Positions 9,814 to 18,715 of a stretch of 61,452 nucleotides of DNA are shown here, in pieces. Source of the DNA: Oscillospiraceae bacterium (GTDB lineage Bacteria > Bacillota > Clostridia > Oscillospirales > Oscillospiraceae). The stretch spans positions 1-61,452 of the forward strand of contig WQWL01000006.1 in assembly GCA_009785345.1 (NCBI GenBank), given 5' to 3'. Position 1 is the stretch's first letter. Every line of letters begins with the position of its first letter. Made by a program: the position numbers and the translations under genes. Below the pieces are notes generated by a model. That model did not search any database. It had not been told where the DNA came from and saw nothing but the letters and a program-made list of their open reading frames with translations.

Positions 9814-10962
9814 TTATTTTCTGCGTTTCTTTTTTGTGTCTACGACATCACCGCCAGCTTCTGCGAATTTTCTTAGATGTTCCTTTTGTTCTTTGTTGAG
9901 TGATGTTGGAACTGTCACATTTACAGTAATGTATTGATCTCCGCGTCCTGAACCTCGTAGGTTTTGGATACCTTTATTGCGTAGTCTAAAGACTGCGCCA
10001 GTTTGCGTTCCGGCGGGTACGGAGTATTTTACTTTGCCATCCAAAGTGGGAACTTGAAGCTCTGCGCCTAGTGCTGCTTGCACAAATGAAATCGGCAAGT
10101 TAAGCAGAACAGCGTTACCTTCTCTCTCAAACACTTCGTGCGGCTTTATAGAAATAGTAACGAACAAATCACCAGCTTCACCGCCATTGACACCGGCACT
10201 GCCTTGTCCGCGCATTGATATTGTTTGTCCGTTATCAATGCCGCCCGGGATAGTAACCGTTATTGTACGGTTGCGTCTGACCATACCAAGTCCTTTACAT
10301 TTTTTGCAAGGCTGATGTATGATTTTTCCGCGACCGTGGCATCGTTGACATTCTGCAGTACTCTGCATAACACCAAATGGTGTACGTTGCTGTACTGATA
10401 CGACACCAGAACCACCACAATCTGAACATTTTTCTGCGGTTGTCCCACTTTCGCAGCCGGAACCGGAGCAATCATCACATTTTTCAATACGTTGAATACT
10501 AACATCTTTGTCACAGCCGAATGCGGCCTCTTCAAATGTTATAGCAACGCTTGCGCGAACACGCTCGCCTTTTCTTGGTGCATTGCGACTGCGACTTGTC
10601 GCTCCACCGCCACCACCAAAAATAGAACCGAATATATCGCCAAGGTCAAAGTCCATGCTTCCGCCGAACCCGCCACCATAGCTGCCTCCGCCGAATCCAC
10701 CGCCAAATGGACCACCGGCACCAAAATTAGGGTCTACTCCGGCATGCCCAAATTGATCATAACGTGATTTTTTGTCGGAATCAGAGAGCACTTCATAGGC
10801 TTCATTGATTTCTTTGAAGCGTGCCTCAGCTTTTGAATTACCCGGATTGACATCGGGATGATATTTTTTAGCTTGTTTTCTAAACGCTTTTTTTATTTCG
10901 TCGTCAGATGCACCTTTTGCTACTCCCAGCGACTCATAATAGTCTCTTTTATCAGCTGCCAT
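9814..10962 (-). CDS. dnaJ: Chaperone protein DnaJ
   Basis: This 382-aa Hsp40 co-chaperone stimulates DnaK ATPase and delivers unfolded clients in the cytoplasm. The J domain (1-~70) carries HPD within [11 protein letters not shown] Gly/Phe-rich linker follows (~75-130). Then come four CxxCxGxG zinc repeats ([32 protein letters not shown]; about 158-230) and the C-terminal client-binding domains. The length is usual for type I DnaJ. It is the last gene of the hrcA operon, separated from dnaK by a 160-base gap that holds a palindromic repeat. The start has AGAGGG upstream. Confidence 0.98.
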   Translation of the reverse strand: MAADKRDYYESLGVAKGASDDEIKKAFRKQAKKYHPDVNPGNSKAEARFKEINEAYEVLSDSDKKSRYDQFGHAGVDPNFGAGGPFGGGFGGGSYGGGFGGSMDFDLGDIFGSIFGGGGGATSRSRNAPRKGERVRASVAITFEEAAFGCDKDVSIQRIEKCDDCSGSGCESGTTAEKCSDCGGSGVVSVQQRTPFGVMQSTAECQRCHGRGKIIHQPCKKCKGLGMVRRNRTITVTIPGGIDNGQTISMRGQGSAGVNGGEAGDLFVTISIKPHEVFEREGNAVLLNLPISFVQAALGAELQVPTLDGKVKYSVPAGTQTGAVFRLRNKGIQNLRGSGRGDQYITVNVTVPTSLNKEQKEHLRKFAEAGGDVVDTKKKRRK

Positions 10963-11036
10963 ATTTCCCTCTAGAGAGTTGTACAGTAATTAGTGTGCAA
11001 CCCTACATTCCTAATTGAAATTTATATGTTTTCGCG

Positions 11037-11110
11037 TAGGGGCGACCGTCCTTGGTCGCCCGTTGTTTGTGCTTATGTGTTTTGCGGGCGATCGAGACGA
11101 TCGCCCCTAC
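11037..11110. repeat. Palindromic intergenic repeat between dnaK and dnaJ
   Basis: The outer arms GTAGGGGCGA (11037-11046) and TCGCCCCTAC (11101-11110) are perfect complements. Each arm also folds on itself (GGCGACC..GGTCGCC and GGGCGATCG..CGATCGCCC). This looks like a small dispersed REP/MITE-type element. As RNA it could also attenuate or stabilise the dnaK-dnaJ transcript. Confidence 0.65.
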
Positions 11111-11121
11111 AAGATATATTT

Positions 11122-12978
11122 TTACTGGTCTTCGTCTACTACTTCGTAGTCTGCGTCGTATACACCGTCGTCAGATTCTCCGTCTGGAGCAGTGCCGCCG
11201 AAATCGGCTGCGTTGAAGTCTGGACCGGGTGCGCCATCTTGTGGACCAGCTTGAGCATATAGCTTTTCGCTTACTGCGTAGAATGCTTTTTCAAGCTCTT
11301 CTGCAGATTCTTTTATTGCTTGTGTATCAGTTCCATCAAGTGCAGTTTTAACTTTTTCGATAGCAGTTTCAATATTTTGCTTATCTTCTGCTTCGAGTTT
11401 GTCACCCATTTCGTCTAAGGTTTTTGCACTTTGATAGACCATTTGATCAGCATGATTGCGAGTATCAACTTCTTCTTTACGTTTTGCATCTTCTTCTGCG
11501 AATTGCTCGGCTTCTTTTACAGCTTTTTCGATATCATCTTTAGATAGATTTGCAGAAGCTGTTATTGTTATGTTTTGTACTTTTCCTGTACCAAGGTCTT
11601 TTGCAGAAACTTCTACGATACCATCTGCACTAATGTCGAATGTAACTTCGATTTGTGGAACGCCTCTGCGTGCAGGGGCAATGCCATCAAGATGGAATCT
11701 GCCGAGGGACTTATTATATTGTGCCATCTCACGTTCACCTTGAAGAACATGGACTTCAACTGATGTTTGATTATCTGCTGCAGTTGAGAAAACTTGGCTT
11801 TTCTTTGTTGGGATGGTTGTATTACGCTCGATGAGTTTTGTGCATACACCGCCCATTGTTTCAATACCGAGTGAAAGGGGAGTTACGTCAAGTAGCAAGA
11901 TGCCTTCGACATCGCCACCAAGTACGCCGCCTTGAATTGCAGCACCTGCTGCAACACATTCGTCAGGATTGATGCCGCGGAAAGGATCCTTTCCTGTAAT
12001 GCTCTTAACTGCATCTTGTACTGCCGGAATACGTGTAGAGCCGCCGACTAACAAGATTTTTGAAAGTTCATTTGCTGTTAGACCTGAATCTGATATTGCT
12101 TGTTTGACAGGTTGCATTGTTTTTTCGACGAGGTCAGCGGTTAGTTCGTTGAATTTCGCTCTTGATAATGTGTAATCCAAGTGTTTTGGACCGGTTGCAT
12201 CTGCTGTGATGTACGGTAGATTGATATTTGCTGTAGTCATACCGGACAGATCGGTTTTTGCTTTTTCTGATGCTTCACGTAGACGTTGGATTGCGATTTT
12301 GTCTGATGAAAGATCAACACCTGTGTCTTTTTTGAATTCTGTAAGTAGATATTTCATGATAGCTTCATCAAAATCGTCACCACCGAGTCTGTTGTTACCG
12401 GCTGTAGCAAGAACTTCGATAACACCATCGCCGATTTCAAGGATTGAAACGTCGAATGTACCGCCACCTAAGTCATATACCATTATTTTTTGATCATGCT
12501 CTTTATCAAGACCATATGCCAATGCTGCTGCTGTTGGTTCGTTGATGATACGTTTGACATCGAGACCTGCGATTTTACCTGCGTCTTTAGTTGCTTGGCG
12601 CTGTGAGTCTGTGAAGTATGCAGGAACTGTTATAACAGCTTCTGTTACTTTTGTTCCAAGATATGCTTCTGCGTCTGCTTTGAGTTTTTGCAAAATCATT
12701 GCAGAAATTTCTTGTGGTGTGTATTGTTTGCCGTCGATGGATACTTTATATGCAGTACCCATTTCACGTTTGACAGATTGAATAGTTCTGTCAGGATTTG
12801 TAATAGCTTGACGCTTTGCTACGTGACCGACCATGCGTTCACCTTCTGCTGAAAATGCGACGACTGATGGTGTTGTGCGGTCGCCTTCGGCGTTTGCAAT
12901 AATGACAGGCTCACCGCCCTCAATAACTGCTACGCATGAATTTGTTGTTCCTAAATCAATTCCTATAATTTTACCCAT
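11122..12978 (-). CDS. dnaK: Chaperone protein DnaK (Hsp70)
   Basis: This 618-aa ATP-dependent chaperone starts [18 protein letters not shown]. The start is set at 12978, where AGGAGGA lies just upstream; the frame extends ten codons further upstream, which is not needed. The nucleotide-binding domain (~1-360) carries the phosphate-1 motif DLGTTNS, the phosphate-2 motif [11 protein letters not shown] and the adenosine motif [13 protein letters not shown] substrate-binding domain and helical lid follow, with an acidic C-terminal tail ending EVVDEDQ. The length is typical for Firmicutes. It works with DnaJ and GrpE encoded beside it and is controlled by HrcA at the CIRCE upstream of hrcA. Confidence 0.98.
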   Translation of the reverse strand: MGKIIGIDLGTTNSCVAVIEGGEPVIIANAEGDRTTPSVVAFSAEGERMVGHVAKRQAITNPDRTIQSVKREMGTAYKVSIDGKQYTPQEISAMILQKLKADAEAYLGTKVTEAVITVPAYFTDSQRQATKDAGKIAGLDVKRIINEPTAAALAYGLDKEHDQKIMVYDLGGGTFDVSILEIGDGVIEVLATAGNNRLGGDDFDEAIMKYLLTEFKKDTGVDLSSDKIAIQRLREASEKAKTDLSGMTTANINLPYITADATGPKHLDYTLSRAKFNELTADLVEKTMQPVKQAISDSGLTANELSKILLVGGSTRIPAVQDAVKSITGKDPFRGINPDECVAAGAAIQGGVLGGDVEGILLLDVTPLSLGIETMGGVCTKLIERNTTIPTKKSQVFSTAADNQTSVEVHVLQGEREMAQYNKSLGRFHLDGIAPARRGVPQIEVTFDISADGIVEVSAKDLGTGKVQNITITASANLSKDDIEKAVKEAEQFAEEDAKRKEEVDTRNHADQMVYQSAKTLDEMGDKLEAEDKQNIETAIEKVKTALDGTDTQAIKESAEELEKAFYAVSEKLYAQAGPQDGAPGPDFNAADFGGTAPDGESDDGVYDADYEVVDEDQ

Positions 12979-13002
12979 TATATATTTCCTCCTAAGATTC
13001 TC

Positions 13003-13032
13003 TGTCATTCTGCGACTTCGCGCAGAATGACA
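13003..13032. repeat. Palindromic repeat (TGTCATTCTGCG family), dnaK-grpE gap
   Basis: TGTCATTCTGCG (13003-13014) pairs perfectly with CGCAGAATGACA (13021-13032) around ACTTCG. The sequence, including the following TTAGTTTTC, matches one half of the larger element at 50700-50773, so it belongs to a dispersed family. Confidence 0.7.
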
Positions 13033-13052
13033 TTAGTTTTCGTGATGTGTTT

Positions 13053-13622
13053 TTATTTTGAGTTTGCGACCACTACTGTGGAAAAACGTATTACGCGATC
13101 GCCTAGCGTAAACCCTTTTTGATATTCTTCTGCGACAATGTTTTCGCCTAAATCCGGATTTTCGATTGTCATGACTGCATTGTGAAAATTGGGGTCAAAT
13201 GGCTCCCCAACCGCAGGGATTTCTTTGATTCCCATGCTACTTAGCACGTCTAACAGTTGAGTCATAATCATTTCGATGCCCTTATAAAACGATTCGTCAG
13301 TACATTCCATTTTTAATGCACGTTCAAGATTATCATAAACGGGTAACAGCTTGTTAATTGTGTCAGTGCGAGCATCTGAATATATCATTTCGCGCTCTTT
13401 TGCACTACGTTTGCGATAATTATCATATTCGGCAGCAAGCCTCAGATACTTGTTTCGCTCGGCAGCGAGTTCACCTTGTGAATTATCTAAATTAGAATCA
13501 TCTTCTGCAACTTCGGTATTTTCTACGTCATCTTGAGTATTTTCAGTTGTCTTTATATCCTCATCAGTGATTGATTCTTGATTTTCATCTTTTGCCTTTT
13601 TATTCTTCGCCAAAATGTTCAT
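13053..13622 (-). CDS. grpE: Nucleotide exchange factor GrpE
   Basis: This is a 189-aa DnaK nucleotide-exchange factor. The N-terminal ~55 residues are acidic and disordered. Then comes the long coiled coil (ELAAERNKYLRLAAEYDNYRK), and the C-terminal beta domain includes GEPFDPNFHNAV and TLGDRVIRFSTVVVAN. It overlaps the end of hrcA by 23 bases, so the two are translationally coupled. The ATG at 13622 lies directly against its GGAG, which is too close. A TTG at 13613, nine bases after AGGAG, is a plausible real start. Confidence 0.95.
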   Translation of the reverse strand: MNILAKNKKAKDENQESITDEDIKTTENTQDDVENTEVAEDDSNLDNSQGELAAERNKYLRLAAEYDNYRKRSAKEREMIYSDARTDTINKLLPVYDNLERALKMECTDESFYKGIEMIMTQLLDVLSSMGIKEIPAVGEPFDPNFHNAVMTIENPDLGENIVAEEYQKGFTLGDRVIRFSTVVVANSK

Positions 13623-14694
13623 CTCCTAACGTGTTTTTTGTTGAGGGATTGAGTTGTAATAAATCGCTGTTTAACCCTCCAAGCAGCCAGCTTAATCCTT
13701 GTGCCATATATGAAAGGTGTGCTGCAACTTTTGAATAGTCCATTCTCGTGGGACCAACTACACCGATTAGTCCTTGTATATCATTCCCTGCGTCGTATTT
13801 GATTGCCATGACGCTTGAGTCTCGTAGTTCGTTTGCTAAATTTTCCGGACCTATTGTGATTTTCAACTCGCCGGGTGAGTTCGGTGATGGGAGCTTTGCA
13901 AGCTCTTTCTCATCAGTTAGATAGCGGATTATGCGTTGTGCTTTGTCAACATCTTTGAACTCAGGGTGACTTAAGAGATTGACTGCTCCGGAAATGTGGG
14001 TTCCTACTGTTTTTGCTTCGACTAGAAGCTCGATTGTGAACCCTGCGATTATCGCGACAATTCCGGCTGTATCACCGACTGCTCGTTCGGTAGCTGCTAT
14101 AAGTGCCGGAGTGATTCGCTCCTCAGGAATCCCGGTAAAGCTCGCGTTTAACACCGCCGAAAGCTTTGTGAGCATTGGCGGCTCGACACTTGTGGTTAGA
14201 TGCACAAGTTTGTTTTTGACTGTGTCATTACTTAAAAGTGTTACAATTATAAATGTAGAGTAATCAACGTATATTAAGTCAAACCGTGCGATGCAAACGA
14301 TTCCTGTTGCAGATGCCATTGCATAGGCTGGGTATGTTGTGAGTCGTGAAGTGAGCTTTCCAACTTTGTCAAGTAGATTAGTTGGTGTGGCTAGATGCCC
14401 GTCCAGTTCGCTGTCTATGACCTTTGCATCATCACCAGAGATATGTTGGTTTTGCATAAGCTCGTTGACATATATTCTATAGCCGTTGGAAGAAGGAATT
14501 CTTCCGGCAGATGTGTGAGGTTGTTCAAGTAACCCCATTGACTCTAAGTCAGCCATTTCGCTTCGGATTGTCGCAGATGAAACTGATGATTCCAACTTTT
14601 CGACAACAGCTCTGGAACCAACTGGTTCCGCACCTTTAACATACAGCTCTACAACTGCACGTAATATCTCTTTTTTTCTTTCACTGAGACTCAT
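13600..14694 (-). CDS. hrcA: Heat-inducible transcription repressor HrcA
   Basis: This 364-aa repressor binds CIRCE and is kept active by GroE chaperonins in Firmicutes. The N-terminal winged helix (~1-75) includes VGSRAVVEKLESSVSSATIRSEMADLE and the typical HTSAGRIPSSNGYRIYV segment. A GAF-like dimerisation domain follows. It is the first gene of the operon, 42 bases downstream of its own CIRCE operator, with GGAG ten bases before the ATG. Confidence 0.97.
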   Translation of the reverse strand: MSLSERKKEILRAVVELYVKGAEPVGSRAVVEKLESSVSSATIRSEMADLESMGLLEQPHTSAGRIPSSNGYRIYVNELMQNQHISGDDAKVIDSELDGHLATPTNLLDKVGKLTSRLTTYPAYAMASATGIVCIARFDLIYVDYSTFIIVTLLSNDTVKNKLVHLTTSVEPPMLTKLSAVLNASFTGIPEERITPALIAATERAVGDTAGIVAIIAGFTIELLVEAKTVGTHISGAVNLLSHPEFKDVDKAQRIIRYLTDEKELAKLPSPNSPGELKITIGPENLANELRDSSVMAIKYDAGNDIQGLIGVVGPTRMDYSKVAAHLSYMAQGLSWLLGGLNSDLLQLNPSTKNTLGDEHFGEE

Positions 14695-14735
14695 GGACTA
14701 AGTGCTCCGTTCTGCGTTACCATTTGTCTTTTGCG

Positions 14736-14762
14736 TTAGCACTCTCGAGTGCCGAGTGCTAA
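14736..14762. promoter_or_regulatory. CIRCE operator (HrcA binding site)
   Basis: TTAGCACTC, nine bases, GAGTGCTAA is an exact match to the CIRCE consensus. It lies between the promoter and the hrcA start and controls the whole hrcA-grpE-dnaK-dnaJ operon by autorepression. Confidence 0.98.
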
Positions 14763-14766
14763 TTAT

Positions 14767-14795
14767 AATTTAACACTATATAACGCAAATGTCAA
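14767..14795 (-). promoter_or_regulatory. SigmaA promoter of the hrcA operon
   Basis: On the minus strand there is a perfect -35 TTGACA (14790-14795), a 17-base spacer and -10 TAAATT (14767-14772), placed directly upstream of CIRCE so that the operator covers the start of transcription. An overlapping TATAAT lies 5 bases further on. Confidence 0.8.
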
Positions 14796-14862
14796 GTACT
14801 TGCGATTAATTTTTATTTTGTTCATAAAGTCGGCAATAGGATATGAAATTGAAGGCGGCGTT

Positions 14863-16275
14863 CTACTCTCTAATCTCATATCCAAAATATCGTGCGGCAT
14901 TTCGATAAGAAATGTCCTTAACTATTTCTCCTAGTATGTCTATATTTGCCGGGTATTCACCGCGTTCGACAAGTTCACCCAATAGATTGCAAAGAATGCG
15001 CCGGAAATATTCGTGGCGAGTGTATGAAAGAAATGATCTGGAATCAGTGAGCATACCAATAAATGTACCCAAGACACCTGAGTTTGCGAGGGTTGAAATT
15101 TGTTGCTCCATGCCGACCTTTGTATCGTTAAACCACCACGCCGACCCATGTTGAATTTTGCCTGACATTCCTGAATCCTGAAAGCAACCCATGATTGTGA
15201 CAAGCATTGCATTGTCATTTGGATTGAGGGAATAAAGTATGGTCCTGGGTAGCTTGCTCTCTGATTCAAGTGCGTTTAGGAAACTTGCAATTGCCTGGCT
15301 GCACTCACGCGTGCTTATAGCATCGAACCCTGTATCCGGGCCTAGAAGTTTAAACTTAGGCTCGTTATTGTTGCGCATTGCACCATAATGCAACTGCATA
15401 ACCCAACCAAGCCGTGCAAACTCTCGACCAAAAAAGAGCATGAGATTAGTTTTGAATGATTCGACTTCATTCTCACTGAGAGACTGTCCATCAAGACTCT
15501 TTTGGAATATTGACTCAATGGTAGTGTCATCTGTAGAGCGAAAAACAATATAGTCCAATCCATGATCTGAAGCGCGACATCCCATCTCGCTAAAGAACTC
15601 GATTCGGTTAAGCAAAGCCACTTTCAAGTCATCGACAGTGTGAATAGAATTGCCGGTTACTTCACCCAATTTAATGATATAATCGACGAAATCCGGCTTG
15701 TCGATATTGATTGCCTTATCCGGTCTAAAAGTTGGTGATACGACAACGTTGTTTTTTGGGTCGCGACGTAAAGCCTTATGCCAATCTAAGCTATCCAGAG
15801 GGTCATCAGTTGTACCAATTGCCTGTACGTTAGAGCTAGCTATTATTCCGCGAACTGACAGGCTGTCTTTCTTCAACTTCTCTTGTGTTATATTCCATAT
15901 CTGCCCGGCCGTATCGCCATTTATAATAAGATCGCACTCAAAGTAACGTTGCAGCTCAAGGTGTGTCCAGTGAAAGACCGGGTTGCCAATGCACATGGGC
16001 AAAATCTCGGCAAATTTTTGAAATTTTTCGCGGTCGGTGGCATCTCCGGTTATATATCGCTCATCAACTCCAGCCGCACGCATCAGACGCCATTTATAGT
16101 GATCGCCGCCTAACCAAGCTTGAGTAATGTTATCAAAGCGACGATTCTCCATTATTTCGGCAGGATTAATATGGCAGTGATAGTCGATAACTGGCATCTG
16201 CGATGCGTAATCATGATACAGCACCTCTGCCGTATTGTTATTAAGTAGAAAGTTCTTATCCATAAACGATTTCAA
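14863..16275 (-). CDS. uxaC: Glucuronate/galacturonate isomerase
   Basis: This is a 470-aa uronate isomerase of the amidohydrolase superfamily, converting D-galacturonate to tagaturonate and D-glucuronate to fructuronate. It shows PVIDYHCHINPAEI near residue 29 (metal-binding H-x-H), the family segment FDNITQAWLGGDHYKWRLMRAAGV, and a C-terminal LTDSRSFLSYTRHEYFRRILC. The start is TTG 16275: AGGAGG at 16284-16289 lies 8 bases upstream, while the ATG at 16263 is 20 bases away. It is the last gene of the kdgK-uxaB-uxaA-kdgA-uxaC operon. Confidence 0.97.
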   Translation of the reverse strand: MKSFMDKNFLLNNNTAEVLYHDYASQMPVIDYHCHINPAEIMENRRFDNITQAWLGGDHYKWRLMRAAGVDERYITGDATDREKFQKFAEILPMCIGNPVFHWTHLELQRYFECDLIINGDTAGQIWNITQEKLKKDSLSVRGIIASSNVQAIGTTDDPLDSLDWHKALRRDPKNNVVVSPTFRPDKAINIDKPDFVDYIIKLGEVTGNSIHTVDDLKVALLNRIEFFSEMGCRASDHGLDYIVFRSTDDTTIESIFQKSLDGQSLSENEVESFKTNLMLFFGREFARLGWVMQLHYGAMRNNNEPKFKLLGPDTGFDAISTRECSQAIASFLNALESESKLPRTILYSLNPNDNAMLVTIMGCFQDSGMSGKIQHGSAWWFNDTKVGMEQQISTLANSGVLGTFIGMLTDSRSFLSYTRHEYFRRILCNLLGELVERGEYPANIDILGEIVKDISYRNAARYFGYEIRE

Positions 16276-16343
16276 ATATATACCCTCCTAAAGAGATAAA
16301 ATATCGGCGAAACACTTTGATTTCTCGTCTGCGCTACACGATA

Positions 16344-16973
16344 CTAACGACAAAGAACAATCTTAGCCGCTTCGGCTGAATGTGCAGTTATTTGTTCAAA
16401 GTTGCCGCTTGCGATATCTTTTCTATCGCAGAGCCAACTACCGCCAACTGCATGTACATAAGGTGCGGAGATGTATTCTGCAAGATTCTTTTCTGAAATA
16501 CCGCCTGTTGGAATAAATTTTATATTGCCAAAAGGTCCTGAAAGCGCTTTCATGGCATCAAGACCACCGTACACATTGGCAGGGAAAAACTTTACGACCT
16601 CAATGCCGAGTAAAAGTGCTGAAGTAATCTCAGTGGGGGTCACACAACCGGGTGTTACAGCAATATCATTGCTGATGCACATCTCGACTAACTCGCGATT
16701 AATACCCGGAGAAACAATAAATTTCGCCCCGGCATCCAACGCTTGCCGCCCCTGTTCAACTGTAATTACTGTCCCGGCACCTACGCACATCTCCGGGATT
16801 TCTTTCGCCACTCGCGTAATAGATTCTAATCCCGCGCTAGTACGCAGAGTAATTTCCATTACATTTATGCCGCCGGCAAGAAGTGCATTAGCTGTCGGGA
16901 TAGCGTCCTCCACCCGATCAAGAACAACAACTGGTACAATACCGCAAGTACTAAGGGATTTTAAAACACTCAT
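16344..16973 (-). CDS. kdgA: KDPG/KHG aldolase
   Basis: This 209-aa class I aldolase splits 2-keto-3-deoxy-6-phosphogluconate into pyruvate and glyceraldehyde-3-phosphate. The TIM barrel carries the catalytic Glu in NVMEITLRT (~40) and the Schiff-base Lys in VVKFFPANVYGG (~130), plus GAGTV and the phosphate-binding PTGGIS. It follows uxaA in the operon across a gap holding half of a dispersed repeat. GAGG sits nine bases before the ATG. A perfect CcpA-type palindrome lies inside the gene (16539-16552). Confidence 0.97.
   Translation of the reverse strand: MSVLKSLSTCGIVPVVVLDRVEDAIPTANALLAGGINVMEITLRTSAGLESITRVAKEIPEMCVGAGTVITVEQGRQALDAGAKFIVSPGINRELVEMCISNDIAVTPGCVTPTEITSALLLGIEVVKFFPANVYGGLDAMKALSGPFGNIKFIPTGGISEKNLAEYISAPYVHAVGGSWLCDRKDIASGNFEQITAHSAEAAKIVLCR
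16539..16552. promoter_or_regulatory. Perfect cre-like palindrome inside kdgA
   Basis: TGAAAGCGCTTTCA fits the CcpA catabolite-responsive element consensus exactly and is fully palindromic. It falls on in-frame codons of kdgA (M-K-A-L-S), so it could be chance, or an intragenic roadblock cre for carbon catabolite repression. Confidence 0.4.
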
Positions 16974-17012
16974 TAATATATCCTCGTATTATATAGTGTA
17001 GTAGTTATTATT

Positions 17013-17096
17013 GTCCCTCTCCAAGGACGATATGCCACGCCGTATGGCGACAAAAAGACAAGTCATAATGTTCAAGTTATTGTTTGACAGTTCCTA
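17013..17096 (-). repeat. Half of a long inverted-repeat element, uxaA-kdgA gap
   Basis: Read on the minus strand, this stretch aligns with 61329-61405. Shared blocks are GGAACTGTC, AATAACTTG, ACATT, CTTGTCTTTTTG, CGCCAT, CGGC and a CCTTG..AGG core. Only one arm is present; it ends at a small GTCC..GGAC hairpin where the loop should be. It is probably a truncated MITE-like copy. Confidence 0.6.
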
Positions 17097-17104
17097 AGTA
17101 TTAG

Positions 17105-18586
17105 CTAAAGCGTCACGCCGTTTTTGAAGATTGCAAATTCGCGTACGCCTTGCTCTTCGTTCTTTGTATGAACCTGCCCACTTGCCAGAGACATTATATA
17201 ACTGTAAAATTCCTCGCCTAATTCATCTAAAGATATGCCATCAACAAGCCTTCCTGCATCAAAGTCTATCCAGTTTTTCTTGCGCCTGGCAAGGGGTGTG
17301 TTGCTTGAAACTTTGATAGTTGGTACTGGTGAGCCGAACGGCGTTCCACGTCCTGTGGTGAAAATCACCATATGTGCGCCACTCGCCGCCAGAGCAGAAG
17401 AGGCCACGAGGTCGTTTCCGGGCGAGTTCAGAAGGTTCAGCCCTTTCCGGGTTAGCGGTGCGCCATACTCCAGAACATCCATCACAGGGGCGGTACCGCA
17501 TTTTTGGATGCAGCCTAGCGATTTGTCCTCCAGTGTAGTAATCCCGCCGTCTTTATTTCCAGGCGATGGATTTTCGTAAATGGGTTGTTCATTCAAAAGA
17601 AAATAGTTTTTGAAGTTGTTAATTAGCGCTACCGTTTTTCTGAATGTTTCCTCGTCTTTGCAACGACTCATGAGTATTGTTTCAGCTCCGAACATTTCAG
17701 GCACTTCCGTTAAAATTGCCGAGCCACCCTCAGCAATAATTTTATCCGAAATGACACCGACCAACGGGTTGGCTGTAACGCCTGAAAGTCCGTCGCTTCC
17801 ACCACATTTTAGACCTAGAACAAGCTCGCTGGCAGGTGTGGGCATTCTTTGATTGCGACTTGCAAGTGTTATCAGCTCTTTGACAATTTCAAGGGAATCC
17901 CCGATGTCATCTTCAATCTCCTGCACACTCAAAAAACGTATACGTTCCTTGTCCACCGGACCCAGCACCGCTTGCAAATCTTCAATGCGGTTGTTCTCAC
18001 AGCCAAGACCCAGGACTAACACACCTCCGGCGTTGGGATGTCTAATCAGCCCACTTAATGCCTTCTGCGTGTTTTTAAGGTCATCGCCAAGTTGCGAACA
18101 TCCGTACGGATGAGGAAAGGCATGCACGCCTTGTACACTGCCGACAATAAGTTGTTGTGCGGCTTCGGCAACTGCCTGGGCAATCGAATTTATACAGCCC
18201 ACAGTTGGAACTATCCAAATTTCGTTGCGGATTCCCACTTTGCCGTCATCTCGCCTAAAACCCATAAAATTTGTGGGTTTGCTGGGGGAGAGGGCAGAGA
18301 ACTTGGGGTTATAGCTGTAATTCTTTTCCTCGCTAAGGCGGGTTTTCAGATTGTGAGTATGCACATGTTCGCCCGGCTCTATATTGGCGGTAGCAACGCC
18401 GATAGGGTGACCACACTTGATGACATTGTGGCCATTACTAATTTGAGTGATTGCGACCTTGTGCCCCAAAGCGATGTCAACATTAACGGTTAAGGTGACC
18501 TCGTCGACACGCACCTGTTCACCCTTTTTTATGTCCTTGAGTGCAACAACCACACTATCAGCCGGGTTAATCTGTAAAAGACTCAT
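17105..18586 (-). CDS. uxaA: Altronate dehydratase
   Basis: This 493-aa iron-dependent lyase dehydrates D-altronate to 2-keto-3-deoxygluconate. The N-terminal SAF domain (~1-95, with GHKVAI and GEHVHTHNL) is joined to the UxaA/GarD catalytic region (FMGFRRDDGKVGIRNEIW, HPYGCSQLGDD, GLGCENNRIE, GLKCGGSDGLSG). The length is normal for the fused form. It lies between uxaB and kdgA. Its ribosome site GAAAGGAATGG is exactly complementary to an upstream hairpin (see 18584-18659), suggesting translational control. Confidence 0.97.
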   Translation of the reverse strand: MSLLQINPADSVVVALKDIKKGEQVRVDEVTLTVNVDIALGHKVAITQISNGHNVIKCGHPIGVATANIEPGEHVHTHNLKTRLSEEKNYSYNPKFSALSPSKPTNFMGFRRDDGKVGIRNEIWIVPTVGCINSIAQAVAEAAQQLIVGSVQGVHAFPHPYGCSQLGDDLKNTQKALSGLIRHPNAGGVLVLGLGCENNRIEDLQAVLGPVDKERIRFLSVQEIEDDIGDSLEIVKELITLASRNQRMPTPASELVLGLKCGGSDGLSGVTANPLVGVISDKIIAEGGSAILTEVPEMFGAETILMSRCKDEETFRKTVALINNFKNYFLLNEQPIYENPSPGNKDGGITTLEDKSLGCIQKCGTAPVMDVLEYGAPLTRKGLNLLNSPGNDLVASSALAASGAHMVIFTTGRGTPFGSPVPTIKVSSNTPLARRKKNWIDFDAGRLVDGISLDELGEEFYSYIMSLASGQVHTKNEEQGVREFAIFKNGVTL

Positions 18587-18659
18587 ATAAAATCCATTCC
18601 TTTCGGATTACTTAGGCACAAATCGTCCATGAAAGGAATGGATTTTTTGTGCATCAATT
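18584..18659 (-). promoter_or_regulatory. Candidate RNA switch, copy A (uxaA leader)
   Basis: On the minus-strand transcript, GCACAAA..TCCAT folds with ATGGA..TTTGTGC around loop TCCTTTC (18616-18652). Alternatively AAAATCCATTCCTTTC (18646-18631) pairs perfectly over 16 bp with GAAAGGAATGGATTTT (18604-18589), which contains the uxaA Shine-Dalgarno sequence. The two folds exclude each other. Sequence and layout match copies at 21894-21979 and 53938-54016. Confidence 0.6.
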
Positions 18660-18715
18660 TCGGTTCTCGCCGAATGCGGGAAAAATTGGTATATTCTCAC
18701 GTTTAGCGTGGTTTT

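Noticed and set aside
10993-11262. + strand frame across the dnaK 3' end and palindromic repeat
   Set aside because: It runs antisense through dnaK and a palindrome, with no ribosome site and no domain.
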